A DNA stretch of 64,000 nucleotides from Tetrahymena elliotti 4EA. Taxonomy: Eukaryota; Ciliophora; Oligohymenophorea; Hymenostomatida; Tetrahymenidae. The notes beneath the pieces were generated by a model. It saw only the letters and a program-made list of their open reading frames with translations. It was not told the DNA's origin and did no database searches. This document shows positions 24,725 through 36,854 of this stretch, one piece after another. The number at the start of each line of letters is the position of its first letter. Within the stretch, counting starts at the first letter, position 1. The position numbers and the translations under genes were made by a program. Where the stretch lies: positions 529,421-593,420 of the forward strand of contig JH720347.1 in assembly GCA_000231825.2 (NCBI GenBank). Direction: 5' to 3'.

Positions 24725-26620
24725 ATGTTCACAAGAGGAATCACAAAAGCTACTCAATTAACTTTGAGAAATGCTAAACAATTTAGCACTATGGTAGGAT
24801 TCTCTGGCTTGAAATCTTACAGCCAATTCTTTAACAAATCAAACATGAGTTTGAAGATTGGTTTCTTAGGTTTGATTGGTGTTGGTATAGCTGGTTATAG
24901 CACTTCATAATCTTATCACTCTGATGAATATTATGAAAAGGTTATTCCTGCCAATCTTTAAGAAGGTTAAAAAATAGATGTTTAGGTAGGTCCTAAAGAA
25001 GAGGATACAGTCCTTGTTGCTAAAGTTGATGGAAAGTACTACTGCGTATCTAATAAGTGTCCTCATTTTGGTTTCTCTTTGAGTAAGGGTGTTATGTTCT
25101 ACGACAAGGTTGTTTGCCCTTTGCACAATGCTGTTTTCAGTGTTAAGGATGGTAATGCCGAAGGAGGTCCTGTAGTCAATGGTTTAGAAAATTATGAAAT
25201 TGTTGAAAAGGATGGAAATTTACATATTAAAGTACCAAAGGCTAAATTGAACGTTCCTAGAGCCATGGATATGGTCAAGCGTGATCCTAATGATAAACGT
25301 AATTTCGTTATTGTTGGTGGTGGTCCTGCTGGTATCAGTGCTGCTGAAACTCTCCGTTAAAGTGGCTACACTGGTTAGATTACTATTCTCTCAAAGGAAA
25401 AGCACATCCCTTATGACCGTACTATTTTGTCAAAGGCTATTTTCTTTGCTGATATCAACAAGTTATAGTATCGTACTAAGGAATTCCTTGAAGCTTATGG
25501 AATTGATGTTGTTAATGAAGTAGAAGTTACTGAAATCGACACCGAACGTCATTTCGTTTAAACCAAAAATCAAGACCACATCCATTTCGATAAGTTATTG
25601 TTAGCTACTGGTGGCTCTCCCAACAAAATTCCTGTTGAAGGAGTTAATTCTAAAAACGTATTCACTCTTCGTGATTTTTCTGATCTTGAAGCTCTTAAGA
25701 ATAATTTCTAAAGTTCAAAGAAGGTTGTTGTCATCGGTGCCTCTTTCATCGGTTTAGAAACTGCTGCAAGCGTTAAAGATTTCTTGAAAGATAAGGTTGA
25801 TATTACTGTTGTTGATATAACTAAGGTTCCTTACTAACGTGTCTTAGGTAATGAAGTAGGTTAGGCTGTTTAGAAGCTCCACTCTGATAATGGAATTAAA
25901 TTCAATCTTGGTGTTGGAATCAAGTCCATTGAATCTTAAAATGGTGTTGCCAAGAGAGTAGTACTCTCTGATGGAACTTCATTAGAAGCTGATATGGTTT
26001 TGATTGGTACTGGTGTTAGCCCAAACACTAGATTCGTTGGAGATAAATTAGAAAAGGATACCTTCGGAGCCCTCAAGACTGATGTTTTCCTTTAAACTTC
26101 TCATCCTGATGTATTTGCTGCTGGTGATATTGCTAACTATCCTTACCACTACACTGGTTAACGTGCTAGATTCGAACATATTAACAGTTCCATCTATCAA
26201 GGTTCTATTGCAGCACTTAACATGGTTGGTCAAAAAACTCCTTGTGGTGAAATTCCTTTCTTCTGGACTCGTTTCTGGAATAAATCTCTTCATTACACAG
26301 GTTATGCTCCTAACTATGATGAAGTTCACATCTAAGGTAGCTTGGACAAGCTTGAATTCGTTGCCTGGTACATTAAGAATGATAGAGTTGTAGCCGTTTC
26401 TGCTATGAACAAAGGACCTGTTGCCATGGTTGTTAATGAAGCCATGAAGCAAAATGTTATGCCCTCTGGTACTGAAATCAAGAATAACTTAGTTAAATAC
26501 GAAGATATCCAAAAGAGAATTGCTGATAGAGGCAGAAACTGCAAGTGCACTAGAGGTGCTAATTGCTGCTCTGCTAGAAAATTATAATAGAGTTAAGCTT
26601 CTTAATCTGCTAAGATTTGA
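24725..26620 (+). CDS. AIFM3-like: AIFM3-like Rieske/FAD-dependent oxidoreductase
   Basis: Intron-free frame of 631 residues, ATG 24725 to TGA 26618-26620. Residues 1-60 look like a mitochondrial presequence (Arg/Lys/Ser/Thr-rich, then the hydrophobic IGFLGLIGVGIAGY). Residues about 70-170 are a Rieske [2Fe-2S] domain with CPH (112-114) and CPLH (131-134). Then comes a pyridine nucleotide-disulphide reductase fold: FAD-binding VIVGGGPAGISAAE near 196-209, NAD-binding VVVIGASFIGLETA near 333-346, and VFAAGDIA contacting FAD. The tail has two Cys pairs (CKCTRGANCC). The order Rieske-FAD-NAD is that of AIFM3 (AIF-like) proteins, which move electrons from NAD(P)H through flavin to the cluster; the physiological acceptor is unknown. 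Both cluster ligand pairs are intact. Confidence 0.93.
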
Positions 26621-27245
26621 TAAAGTTTAACTTTATTTTATTTATATTCATATTTGTTATCTTCTACTTTAAGTATACTTTTTTCTACTTTTTAATCCAA
26701 ATAATCACATAAATTTCATAAATATTTTCATCAACAAAAATTCATTAATTTCATCAACAAAAAATAATAAATTTCAAATCTAATCTTAAGAGTGTTGAAG
26801 TAAAATTTCAGTTAAATTTGAGAAAGGAATTTTATAAATCAAATAAAATTATTTATTTTACAATCTATTTATTAAAGATGGCCTAGAAATAAATTTTTAA
26901 ATTATATTTTCTTTCTGAAGAACATCCATTAATTAAAAATTAAATGAAAAAGTAAATAGAAAAATGTAAGAATATTTTTCTAATTGATAAAGGTTATCAA
27001 GGAATATCATCACCATAAAATTTTAATGGAACTAAATTATTTCTGAGCATTATTTTTAATAGTTTGATTGATGATGTAGTCATTATTTAATCCAAATATT
27101 TTTGAATGAAAAAAAAATTAAAATAGAACTACTTTGCTTATCTCATAAACAATTTATTGATTACTTTTTCTATTAAAATCATCTTATTTTTAATAAAACT
27201 TGATTAAATTATTATTCAGTAAAAGTGAAAGAAAGACATATAAAT
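26621..27245. other. Intergenic region
   Basis: A+T-rich. A 75-codon frame from ATG 26878 was considered and not called. The last 40 bases are the leader of the next gene. Confidence 0.5.
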
Positions 27246-27774
27246 ATGTAACATCCTTAGATTTCATAAAAGGCAACTTAGCAATAGTAGTAAACATTAG
27301 ACGAATTCTCAGGATTATTAGATAAATGTAATTATAATTGATACTTAAAGCTTAAGATTTTCTTTTTAAAAAGTTTTGATTATAAACTATTTCATACATA
27401 AATAATAGATAGAAATAATCCTAATGCCCTATCATAAATATATAAAATTATGAATTACAAGCCTACTCCATAAAACTAAGAATCTAATTTAGTTGATAAT
27501 GATACTATGAAAGAATTCTTAAAAGTTAATAAAGGAACATCAGAATTTGATCTTTATGACGATATTTTATATTACGATGAAAATAAAATTAGAGAAGTTG
27601 TATTACGCTAAAATTTTTTGATTTCTAAGGGCTATTTTGATCCTAAAAAATACTTTCCTTCAATACAAATAAATGATTTAGAAGATACTCAATTCGATTA
27701 AAAAATAAAAGGTAAAAATGTTTTATTTTTATTCATTAAAATTAGCAAATTTTATTCGCATTTATTTAGTTTGA
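27246..27774 (+). CDS. Small acidic/charged protein of unknown function
   Basis: Exons 27246-27327, 27409-27711 and a terminal 27770-27774 give 129 residues; the 81-bp first intron (GTAATTATAA...AATAATAG) restores a TAT codon. ATG 27246 is the first after an in-frame TGA at 27201. The N-terminus is Gln-rich; the body carries many Asp/Glu (EFDLYDDILYYDENKIREVVL) and then SKGYFDPKKYFPS. First-position G bias is strong, so this is a real gene. The 3' end is less sure: if the second intron (GTAAAAATG...TTATTTAG) is not removed, the frame runs to TGA 27795-27797 with a hydrophobic tail (156 residues). No domain recognised, no signal peptide. Confidence 0.6.
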
Positions 27775-29134
27775 TGGAAGTAAATTAATTAATCTGATCG
27801 ATACATAGATAGATGAAAATTTTTTTAGATGAAAAAAATTTAAAATTTACCAATTTTTTTAATTGACTTAAAATTAGATATGCTTCACAACAACCATAAT
27901 CCTCAAAACTGAAAATGACATCTCAAATTGAGCTTTAATTTCATATACAAAAGATTTTCCTTTTTAATAAATAAGCACAGGCTTTATTGCATAAATAAAT
28001 TAATTTAGTATAATAATATAAAATGTATTCATATATAGTACTATCTTGCTATATTCATTATTTTAATTTGTTGATGAGAAAACGCATCAAAAAATTTGTT
28101 GATATATTCAAGCTATCCTATTAAATTATTTGTATAAATTAATTTTAACTTAATTTATGCACTATTAAGAAAAAAAATGTTTGCTAAATTATAATTTGAA
28201 ATATAATTTAGAGCGAGAATAATTTCTATTGTTCATATTTTGTTTGTTAACTTGATTTATATTTTCAAAAATTATGATTATTCATTCACTATCAGTTTAC
28301 ATCTAAAAATAGAATTAATTTTTAAAAGTCATCTATTTTCAATTCAAAGTAGAAAATAAACTATAAAAAAAATTTGAATTTAAAAATTGCAAAGAGAGTT
28401 CAGTAAAAAAATTTGGATTAAAAGTAAAATTATTATTCAACATATGTTATAGAAAGAAAGAATTACACCAATAATTTTAGTGATTTGTTTGTTTAAATAA
28501 AGATATTCAAATTTCATTAAATTAATAAGAAATTTCATGATTATTATTATGATTTAGAAATGTAGATAATTCACAAAAAATATAATTTTGAAAAAATTCA
28601 TTCAAAATTTTACCAAATAGTTAACAAAAATTCAATTGAAAAATGAAAGGATATATTAAATTTGAAAACCAGTTTAAAAAAAGTGATATATGACTTATCA
28701 AAAACACAAAAATTTAAAAAAGATAAAGTAAATCAAATATATGCGAGCATGTAGATTGTTGTAAAGTTTTAAAGGTACTTTGAAAGAGTCAATCAAAAAG
28801 CTTAAGAATAAACAAAGATAGAAGTAAAGAAAATAGATAGATTTCCTTTAATTTTGTTATGGCTGTTAATGGCTTATAAGATTTTATTTTTTAGAATAAA
28901 GGGTTTTGCCTATACTCATTTGAAAACAATATACAAATTTTAAAGAAATCATTAACTATCTGAATGCTTTCAAGTGGAAATAAAATAGGACAAGCAGCAG
29001 CAAAAAGCAAAGAAAAAAAAGAAAATTTAATAAAGAAAGTTAAATTAAGAAAGAAAATTAAAATAAAAGATTAGAAAAGAAAGATACTAAAGGTAAAGCA
29101 AATATACAGTTAAAATTGAGAGATTAACAGAAAT
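27775..29134. other. A+T-rich intergenic region
   Basis: No coding signal seen. The last 150 bases are an A/G-rich leader (AAGAAAG-type) typical of the 5' flanks of genes in this window. Confidence 0.5.
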
Positions 29135-29638
29135 ATGCATTTAAGACCAAGTTAAAACGACTTTGATCACCAATTAGGAGGATATGGAAGTGGTCAAGCT
29201 TATAGCAATTATCATAACAATATGTATGCTCAATAAGGCTATGGTAAAATAAATTTCACATTAACAGAAAAAATAATTTTTTAACATTTTGTTGATTTTC
29301 ATGTGCAAGCGATAATATCAAGTGATAAAAATGATTTAGAATTTTTGGTTTATAATTTTTTAAGAGAATGAATAATCAATATCATTTTTTTATAAAATCA
29401 AGGATATGCAAATTAAAATAGTTATAGCTAATTACACCATTAAGTTGGTGGTTATGGCAGCAATCAAGCCAGCCAATCAGTTGAGATCTTTTCACCAAAA
29501 TCTTTTCTTTCTTAAAATGTTTCTCCAAAATCTCCCTTACTTTAGTCTTAGTAGTAAAATATTCTTTATAAATCAATCAATCAATTTTTCAATTTATTAC
29601 TTTACTAATTACGATAACTACATAAAAATCGTTTATGA
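29135..29638 (+). CDS. Gln/Asn/Gly/Ser-rich short protein or 5' exons of the next gene
   Basis: Exon 29135-29243, intron 29244-29402 (GTAAAATAA...ATCAAG), exon from 29403. Read through to TGA 29636-29638 it gives 114 residues: Gly/Tyr/Asn/Gln-rich (GGYGSGQAYSNYHNN, GGYGSNQASQSV) and then two FSPKS/VSPKSP repeats that look like proline-directed phosphosites. The tail beyond SQQQ is A+T-rich and hydrophobic, as intron sequence would be. A good donor (GTAAAATATT) at 29554 leaves phase 2, which would join correctly to an acceptor at 30024 inside the following gene. So this may be the N-terminus of the phosphatase protein instead of a separate gene. Confidence 0.5.
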
Positions 29639-30004
29639 GCTCTCACTGACTAAAACAAAATACAAATTTTCAAAGAAATATTGATAGATAATCTATCAAT
29701 CCCCAAGAGTCAATTAATAATTCATTGCCTTTGAATGATTTATAAAATCAAATTAATTAAATAGTCATTAAGTAAATAAATAGCAAAGAAACAAACAAGC
29801 AAATAAAAAATTGACAAAAAAAAAACAAGCAAAGCAAGCAAACAAACAAACAATCAAAAATCAAACACCTATAAATTTTGTTTTCTTTAATTATTTGTTT
29901 ATAAAAAATTCAAATCAAAAAATAACAAATAAGATTAAGAAAATAAACAAACAAAGTTATTAAAAAGAAAAGTTGATTTAAATTCAATTTTCATTAATTT
30001 TCAA
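29639..30004. other. A-rich leader-like spacer or large intron
   Basis: Rich in AAAC/AAAG repeats (CAAACAAACAAACAA at 29837-29860), like 5' leaders of ciliate genes. It is either the leader of the gene starting at 30005 or part of an intron linking 29135-29553 to it. Confidence 0.45.
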
Positions 30005-33000
30005 ATGCTTATCACAAACAATAGGACCTTAATGAATGGCGGGAAGATGCAAAATGGCAACGGGCTAATAGTTAACCCAGGAAGTAGCATAGGCCAATAG
30101 TAACTTAATTAGCAAATAAATTACAGCAATAGCGCTTCCAATTTGAGCACAAAGAGAGATTATTTATCTCCTACTAATCGCCTTTAGTAGTAGTCTACAG
30201 CTTCATCATTGCAACAACAATAATAAATTTAATAGTAGCCATTGCATGCTCAATAGAATTAATTACTGTAATAATAGTAATACTAATAGAATCAGCCACT
30301 CAAAAATAACTTCTTCTAGCAATCCTCTAATCAAATAGATAATCAAAACCTTTACTAGGGCGGATACTCTGTATTGAATTAATAATCCTCTCTCTAAAAT
30401 TAAATAATACAATAGTCTGCAACAAACGGATTCGGTAAGAAGCCATAAGCACCAGCCTTGCAATAGCAGTAATAGCAATAGTAATAGTAATTTTCCCAAA
30501 ACAATTAGTAGCATTATCAACTCTAACAATAACAATTAAAATAATCTTAACTGGGCATGAACGCCAAAGTTTCCCCTTCGGCATCAAATGCAATTCAAAA
30601 CAATACCTTCAGTTAATAATCATCTTCATAAGTATAAAGCGGAGTAGTTGTAAGCGATATGCGCCATCTATCCGCTGATGCTTTAAAAGATAAAGAAAAT
30701 CTTTAAAATCCTCTTCAAAAGATTTACTATGACTAGCCTTCAACCAACAAGGCTCAATCAACCCAAAAATCTAGCATGTAAAATATAAAAGCGAAATAAT
30801 AATAAATAAATAAACTCTTTCATATCAATAAAAAATCTTCTTCTTCAAAATAAGTATCCTCTCACTTTTAAAAAAAACAAATAAACAAACAAAAAAGAAG
30901 CAAAAAAACAAAGAAATCTTCATATCTTTATTTTATTCAAATACTCTTAACGTTCTATTTGGATTTTAAAGCATTATAACTTTTCCTTTTTCATAACAAT
31001 AAATATTTTTAATAATTAGCAAGAGGAAATAAGAGTATTATTCTTATGAAAAAATTATTTTAAAATTTCAAAACTTTGATGCTTCTTTAAAAAATTCTAC
31101 TCATATATTTTAATTATTTTTGAAACCCAATGAAGCATTCAATTATGGAAGCCTCAAATAACTTAAGCAAGCCGTTTAAACAAACGCTCCAAATTAAATC
31201 ATTGTAAAATAAATTCTAAATTTCAAGAAGAATTAAATTGTTAATATTTTGCTCAATACTCCTTGATAAAAAAAATAGAGTAAAAGGTTTGTAAAAAAAG
31301 AGGTGCTTAATTTGCGAAAAGATGATAATGCTAATTTTTAAAAAAAATCATTTGAAATATAAGTATATTAGTAAATATTTTAAATATAGTCTTGGAAACT
31401 AAGCAATGAGACCTTCTTCTCGTGAAGGATACACAAACAGTACACAATCATCCACTTTAAATAGCAATCGTCAATAAATTAGAGCCAGTACCAATTCCAA
31501 TTAGTTAGATAATCGTCTCTAGCGCAATTCATAGTAATATTTTAATTAAAGAATTTGAAATCTTCTTAAATCTTAATTTATTTATTACATACTATTCCAA
31601 TTCAAAAACTTAACTGATTTTTTTGATTTATTTAAAACCCAACCCAACCCATACATATTTCAATTAAAATTTGAATTTTATTTATTTGGAAAAAAATTTG
31701 GTTTTTGGTAGTATTATTATTATTATTACTTATTTATTAACAAATTACTTTTTATTTTAAACAGCAGCTAATAGAACTTGAAAACAAGCAACTTAAATAG
31801 CACCTAATTGGGATAGAACATTAATAATAGCTAAATGAAAGAAAACTTGTTAATGAATGGTAACTATGCATTCTCTATGGCAAATCAATCACAAGTAAAC
31901 AAAATTAATGATGAAAATTTTAATAATTTAGTCTTCTTAAAAATAGCCATAAATTTATGAATAGCCAGGATAGATGGGTTATCAAGCACAAAAGAATTCA
32001 CATATGTATTAAAGTGGAATAGTATAAACTAATTCATAATTAAGCAACCATAATATGAAAAGAAGTGAAATTATTGAAATGAAGCACTCCAATTATCTTA
32101 ACTCTCCTAAATATGTTCCCGTCAATGGCAATCAATAGTATGTTTAGTAATAATTAGATACTAAAGAGTCAATTGATAAAAAAGAAAATTACACTCTTTT
32201 CCCATCCAATTAAAACACCAAGGATAAGCCTCTAACTGCTGATACTCGTTCAATGAGACAAAAAAGCTAATACAAAGATAATTCTTCCTAAGGAAACAAT
32301 AATAGCAGCTTACAAATTGAAAATAATCCTACCTCCAACTCTATGACATCTCAAAGAAAGGAACTCTAAAGAGTTTCTTCTGCTACCACTACCACTTATG
32401 CAGCTGCTTAAAACTAAAAAAAATCTTAAAACTTCAAATACAAAACTGCTAAGACCTCTAAAATTTCTTTACAAAGAGATTCATAAACACCTAAATCTGT
32501 AAAAAATTATAAAAATTCTATTAAAAATTGATAATATTAAACCAAAAAATAACAAGAAAGAAAGAGTTAGTATTTAAACAGAAAGTCTTAAAATACTAAT
32601 TATTTTCTTCTTAAATTATATTTTTAGAAGTAGACTATTTTAATCTTAATAGATCAATTTTTTTTATTTAGACCTCTTTTTAAAATTTAATTAATGCGAA
32701 TATAGGGAGAAGATAAGAAAATTAATTTCTCATCAGACACAAAGCAAATGAATGATATCAGTTAAAAGGAAGTAGTATCAAATGGGATCAATACTTCTTC
32801 TTCCTCTAGTACTCTTAGAAATAATTTTGTTGGAACTAGCTAATCTTAATACATATAACCTAGATAAAGTGCTATTTTAGAAAGAAAAACTGGTAACGAA
32901 AAATCTGCCTCTCTTTTCAATGAAACTAAAGGAAAATAAGCATAATCCACTATTCTCACATCAGCTGAACAACCAAATGTTTCAACTGTATCTAAATCTA

Positions 33001-35248
33001 AATCTCCCAACAATATGGATGGAAAAAAAGTTGGCGAATCTAGAGTCTATAGTGATGAGTACTAAGAATACAAGAAATTGCAAGAAAAGTTAAACTACTT
33101 AGAATCAAAAATTATGAGCATAAAGACCAATATAGATTCTACTTACCAAAAAGAAAAGGAAGAATAAAGAAAAGAATCCTTAACAGGTTAATAGATTGCA
33201 GATTAGAATAATATTTTAAGTGCAACAAGAGCCTTGAACAACCTTAACCAAACATAAAGTAATAAAAACTCTGCATCCACTGCTAATTTAACTACTCTCC
33301 CTTCTTCTTCTCTTTAGGCTGGTGCTTCTAGCACACCTTAAGGTTATCTTTCTCCTTCTACTTAATCAAAGATCAATTAAGATAGCTATTCAAGAAGCAG
33401 TCTTTGCTCTCCTGATTAAGCTTCTTCTAACTCAACTGCTAATAAATATAGTAGAGATGAAGAACTCTTATATCCAAATGGTAACCAATTTAAAGCTACA
33501 ACCAATAGCTTCTCCTTGGAATAAAACTCAACTAAAGCATCTGCCAGTAAATAAGGAGTGTCTAGCTCAACTATCAATTTATATTTAAAGAATGGTATGC
33601 ACAACCAAACATAATCAACCTCCTCTCTTAACTAAGTTGGAAATACCTCTCTTAATTACACAAGCAATTCAACTTAAAATGTAACAGCTGCATCTCAAAG
33701 TGAATAAAATATTAACTAGGCTTCAAATAAAAATGCTAATAATCCTTTAAGCTCATTTGTTACCTAAGTTAATAGAGGTTCAGGTATTCCCCTTTCACCA
33801 AAGACTGCTACTAACACTGCTAAGCGCACTAAAATTGAAGAAAAGATTAGCTCTACAATCTAATATGATCCCAGTTAGATAAATACCAGTCTTTAGCCAA
33901 GTATTCCTAAAAGCTATTTAAATAAATCTTAATAGTAATAGTAATTAACCTAGTAAAACTAATCAAAGATTTAAGATGGTTCAGTTGTTTCATCTTCTGT
34001 AAATAATAGTAGCAGCAAGAGCAACAATGCTTCTTACAAGAAAAGAGACGATAGTGATTCTATTGATGGATAATAGCAGGGAACAGGTTACTATCCTTCA
34101 TCGACTAAAAATCAAACTAGCTAAGGAAAGAATTCATTGATCTTAACTAAAAATAGTGCTGAAACTTAATCAGCTTAATCATTAAAGAACAGTAACATTC
34201 TTGCTAGTCCTACTAGCACATCTGCATATAAAAAGAATATTTAAACTACTCCTCCTTATATCTACTACATTTCACCTATTATCAAGGCTTACATGGAACC
34301 TTAAAATTTAAGCCCTTTTGCTAGCTTAGCTAGAGAGCATCTTATTCAAACTATGTAAGCTATTAGTTTCTCTCGCATGCTTAAGCCTGCTTCTCAAAAG
34401 GTTATTGATGAAAAGAAAGTTCATTTACCAATCCGTCGTGATAGTAATTTCAATTCAAAAATCATATTAAAAGTTATTAATCCAATTATTTTAAATATTA
34501 TTAGATAAGAAAACATTAGTCTTTGATTTGGATGAGACCCTTATTCACTGTAATGAAAATGCTAATATTCCATCAGATGTTATCCTCCCCATCAGATTCC
34601 CTACTGGAGAAGTTATTGAGGTAAATTTTCATCTTCAAATAAATCTCTATTTAATTGATTGTTTTTATTTGAGATAAATTTTTAAATAAATCTCTATTTA
34701 ATTGATTGTTTTTATTTGAGATAAATTTTTTTAAAAAATGTTAATATTTTGATTAAAATAAAAAATAGGCTGGAATTAACGTTAGACCTTACTGCATGGA
34801 AATCTTATAAGAATTAAGCAAATTTTATGAAATTATTGTATTTACTGCTAGTCATAGTTGCTATGCAAATGTTGTCTTAGATTACTTAGATCCTAATAAA
34901 TAATACATCACTGGAAGACTTTTCAGAGAAAACTGTGTCACAACTGAAGAAGGAGTTTACATTAAAGACTTGAGAGTCATAGCAAACAGAAACCTCAGTG
35001 ATATAGTTCTCGTAGACAATGCAGCCTACTCATTTGGTTTCTAAATAGATAATGGTATTCCAATTATTCCTTTCTATGATAATAAGAGTGATGCTGAATT
35101 AAAACACTTAATTCACTTCATGAAATCTATACACAACGTCAGAGATTTAAGAGAAATTGTTAGAAAGTTCTTAAAAATTGGCTCATTTAGTGAGTTTTCT
35201 GATCCTCATACTTTAATCTAAAATCTTTTTGATGATTTGATTTACTGA
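30005..35248 (+). CDS. FCP1/NIF-type HAD phosphatase with a giant Ser/Asn/Gln-rich N-terminus
   Basis: Best model has seven exons with consistent phases: 30005-30777, 31390-31533, 31765-31894, 31965-32498, 32706-34443, 34505-34620 and 34769-35248, giving about 1304 residues. Residues 1-1100 are low-complexity (poly-Gln written with TAA/TAG, then Ser/Thr/Asn runs) with a short coiled coil near residue 650. The last 200 residues are an NLI-interacting-factor/CTD phosphatase domain. KKTLVFDLDETLIHC holds the DxDxT nucleophile and acid/base aspartates, IVFTASHSCYA follows, and IVLVDNAAYSF matches the DN motif. SCP/FCP1 enzymes remove phosphate from Ser/Thr, classically of the RNA polymerase II CTD; the substrate here is unknown. 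The catalytic end is secure. The 5' exons, especially the 612-bp first intron, are less so. Confidence 0.8.
34637..34730. repeat. 47-bp direct tandem duplication inside an intron
   Basis: Two head-to-tail copies of a 47-bp unit (starting AAATAAATCTCTAT at 34637 and again at 34684) fill most of the last intron of the phosphatase gene. The copies look identical through ATTTGAGATAAATTTTT, so the duplication is recent or maintained. Confidence 0.9.
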
Positions 35249-36854
35249 GGAATGCTGAGATTCCGTTCAGAAATAAATATTTTTTAATTCTGAAAAACCA
35301 ATAAATAGTCATTAACTAACTAAATAAATAATAAACAAACCAATTAACCAACCATTTTTCTATAATTAAAAACCCACTTCATAAAATAAATTTTTATATT
35401 AAAATAAAATACGATTCTGTAAAATTAAAGGTAGTAATAAATCACTCTTTAAACTTAATTAAATCACAATAAAATAACCAATCTATACAACTTAATTAGC
35501 TGTAACATAATCTGTGCCTGCCTACCTGCCTGTCTATACTTTAAGATCTCTAGAAAATTTCATTCATCATTAATTTAAAAAACTTTTTCAGTGCAAAAAC
35601 GAAAAAAAATAAAGCTAATGAAATCAATAATAAAATTTAATTAATTAAAACTGCAATCAAAACACTTTAAATGAAGATTGAGATTTGAAATTAGCTATCG
35701 ACTGCTAGAATAACTACAACAAACAATATATAAAATAATTAAATGAAATATTTCTATAATATCTTACTTTAGAAATTATAATTTTTTCTTTATAATTAAA
35801 AATATATTTGATTAATCTTTGTATAATTTATTAAAAGCATGCCATTTTTATAATTAAGTACATTATTTTATACATACATTCATTTTCATTATTATTTTAA
35901 TTTATCTTTCAAAATCTACTTTATATCTTAAAAATTTATTTCAAAATTAAAATTTTTCCCATTAAACAATTATTTATCAGCTTAAACTTAGTATGGATTA
36001 AAAATTTATTAACAAAAACAACATTCAAAAGTTAAATACATAAATAAATTCTGCAGAGTACTGGGCAGATGTTTTTATTTTCATTTGAAACAGAATTTAA
36101 AAAAAATATTTAACTAAAATTACTATGATTCCAACATTAGTAGCCAAACTTAAATTCAAATCCAATCTCAATCTCAACCTTAACAAAAATTCTAATTAAA
36201 AGATTGCATATTCAGTAGAGGTTATTTAATTTTCAAAAATCTCCTATTTATTTTTATGCCAAATGTCTATTTGAAAAATAGCTTTAAAATTTTTAAATTA
36301 TTATGGAGCTAAAAAAACTATAAATAGATACTCTTATTTTCAAATTCAATTAAGTTTATTTTTCTTAAAATTCAATAATTTCTACCAACTTACTTTTCAA
36401 TTATAGCTAAAAATGATCATTATGAAAATTCAAAAAAAATAATAATTTTTCCTATAAATAACAGAAATTTTTTATTGACATTTAAATTTTTACTTAAAAA
36501 ATGTATCAATTTTTTTTGCTTTTTGTTTTAAAGTTGGTTAAACAAAGAGAAAATAATTACTTAAATCTTGCTATCCATATTTTTAAAAAAGAATTTTTTA
36601 AATAGAATAGAAAAATAAAAAACTAAACAGTGATTGAGGTTTTTAAATTTAATGGATTAACTTTTTTAATGTTATTCAATGGCTACGTTAAAAAAAACTT
36701 AAAAGTAACTAAGTTTTTAAATTAAATGACTTAGCTTTTTTAAAGGTCAATTACATAATTACTAACGAATAAAAGAAATTAATATTATTCATTCATTTTT
36801 AAAAATTTATAAAAAAAAAAATAGTAATTTCTTGCAAGAAAACATTTAAAAAAA
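35249..36854. other. A+T-rich intergenic region
   Basis: 3' flank of the phosphatase gene followed by homopolymer-rich DNA. No gene, hairpin or repeat that I can support. The end is the leader of the next gene. Confidence 0.55.

Noticed and set aside
24905..25126. Minus-strand frames within the AIFM3-like gene, also at 26048-26550
   Set aside because: Antisense shadows of a clearly coding plus-strand gene.
26878..27105. A 75-codon plus-strand frame upstream of the small acidic protein
   Set aside because: Within chance length for a code with one stop; weak codon bias and no joinable downstream exon.
30263..30593. Leu-rich minus-strand frames of 88-90 codons
   Set aside because: They are the antisense of poly-Gln codons (TAA/TAG/CAA read backwards) in the phosphatase gene.
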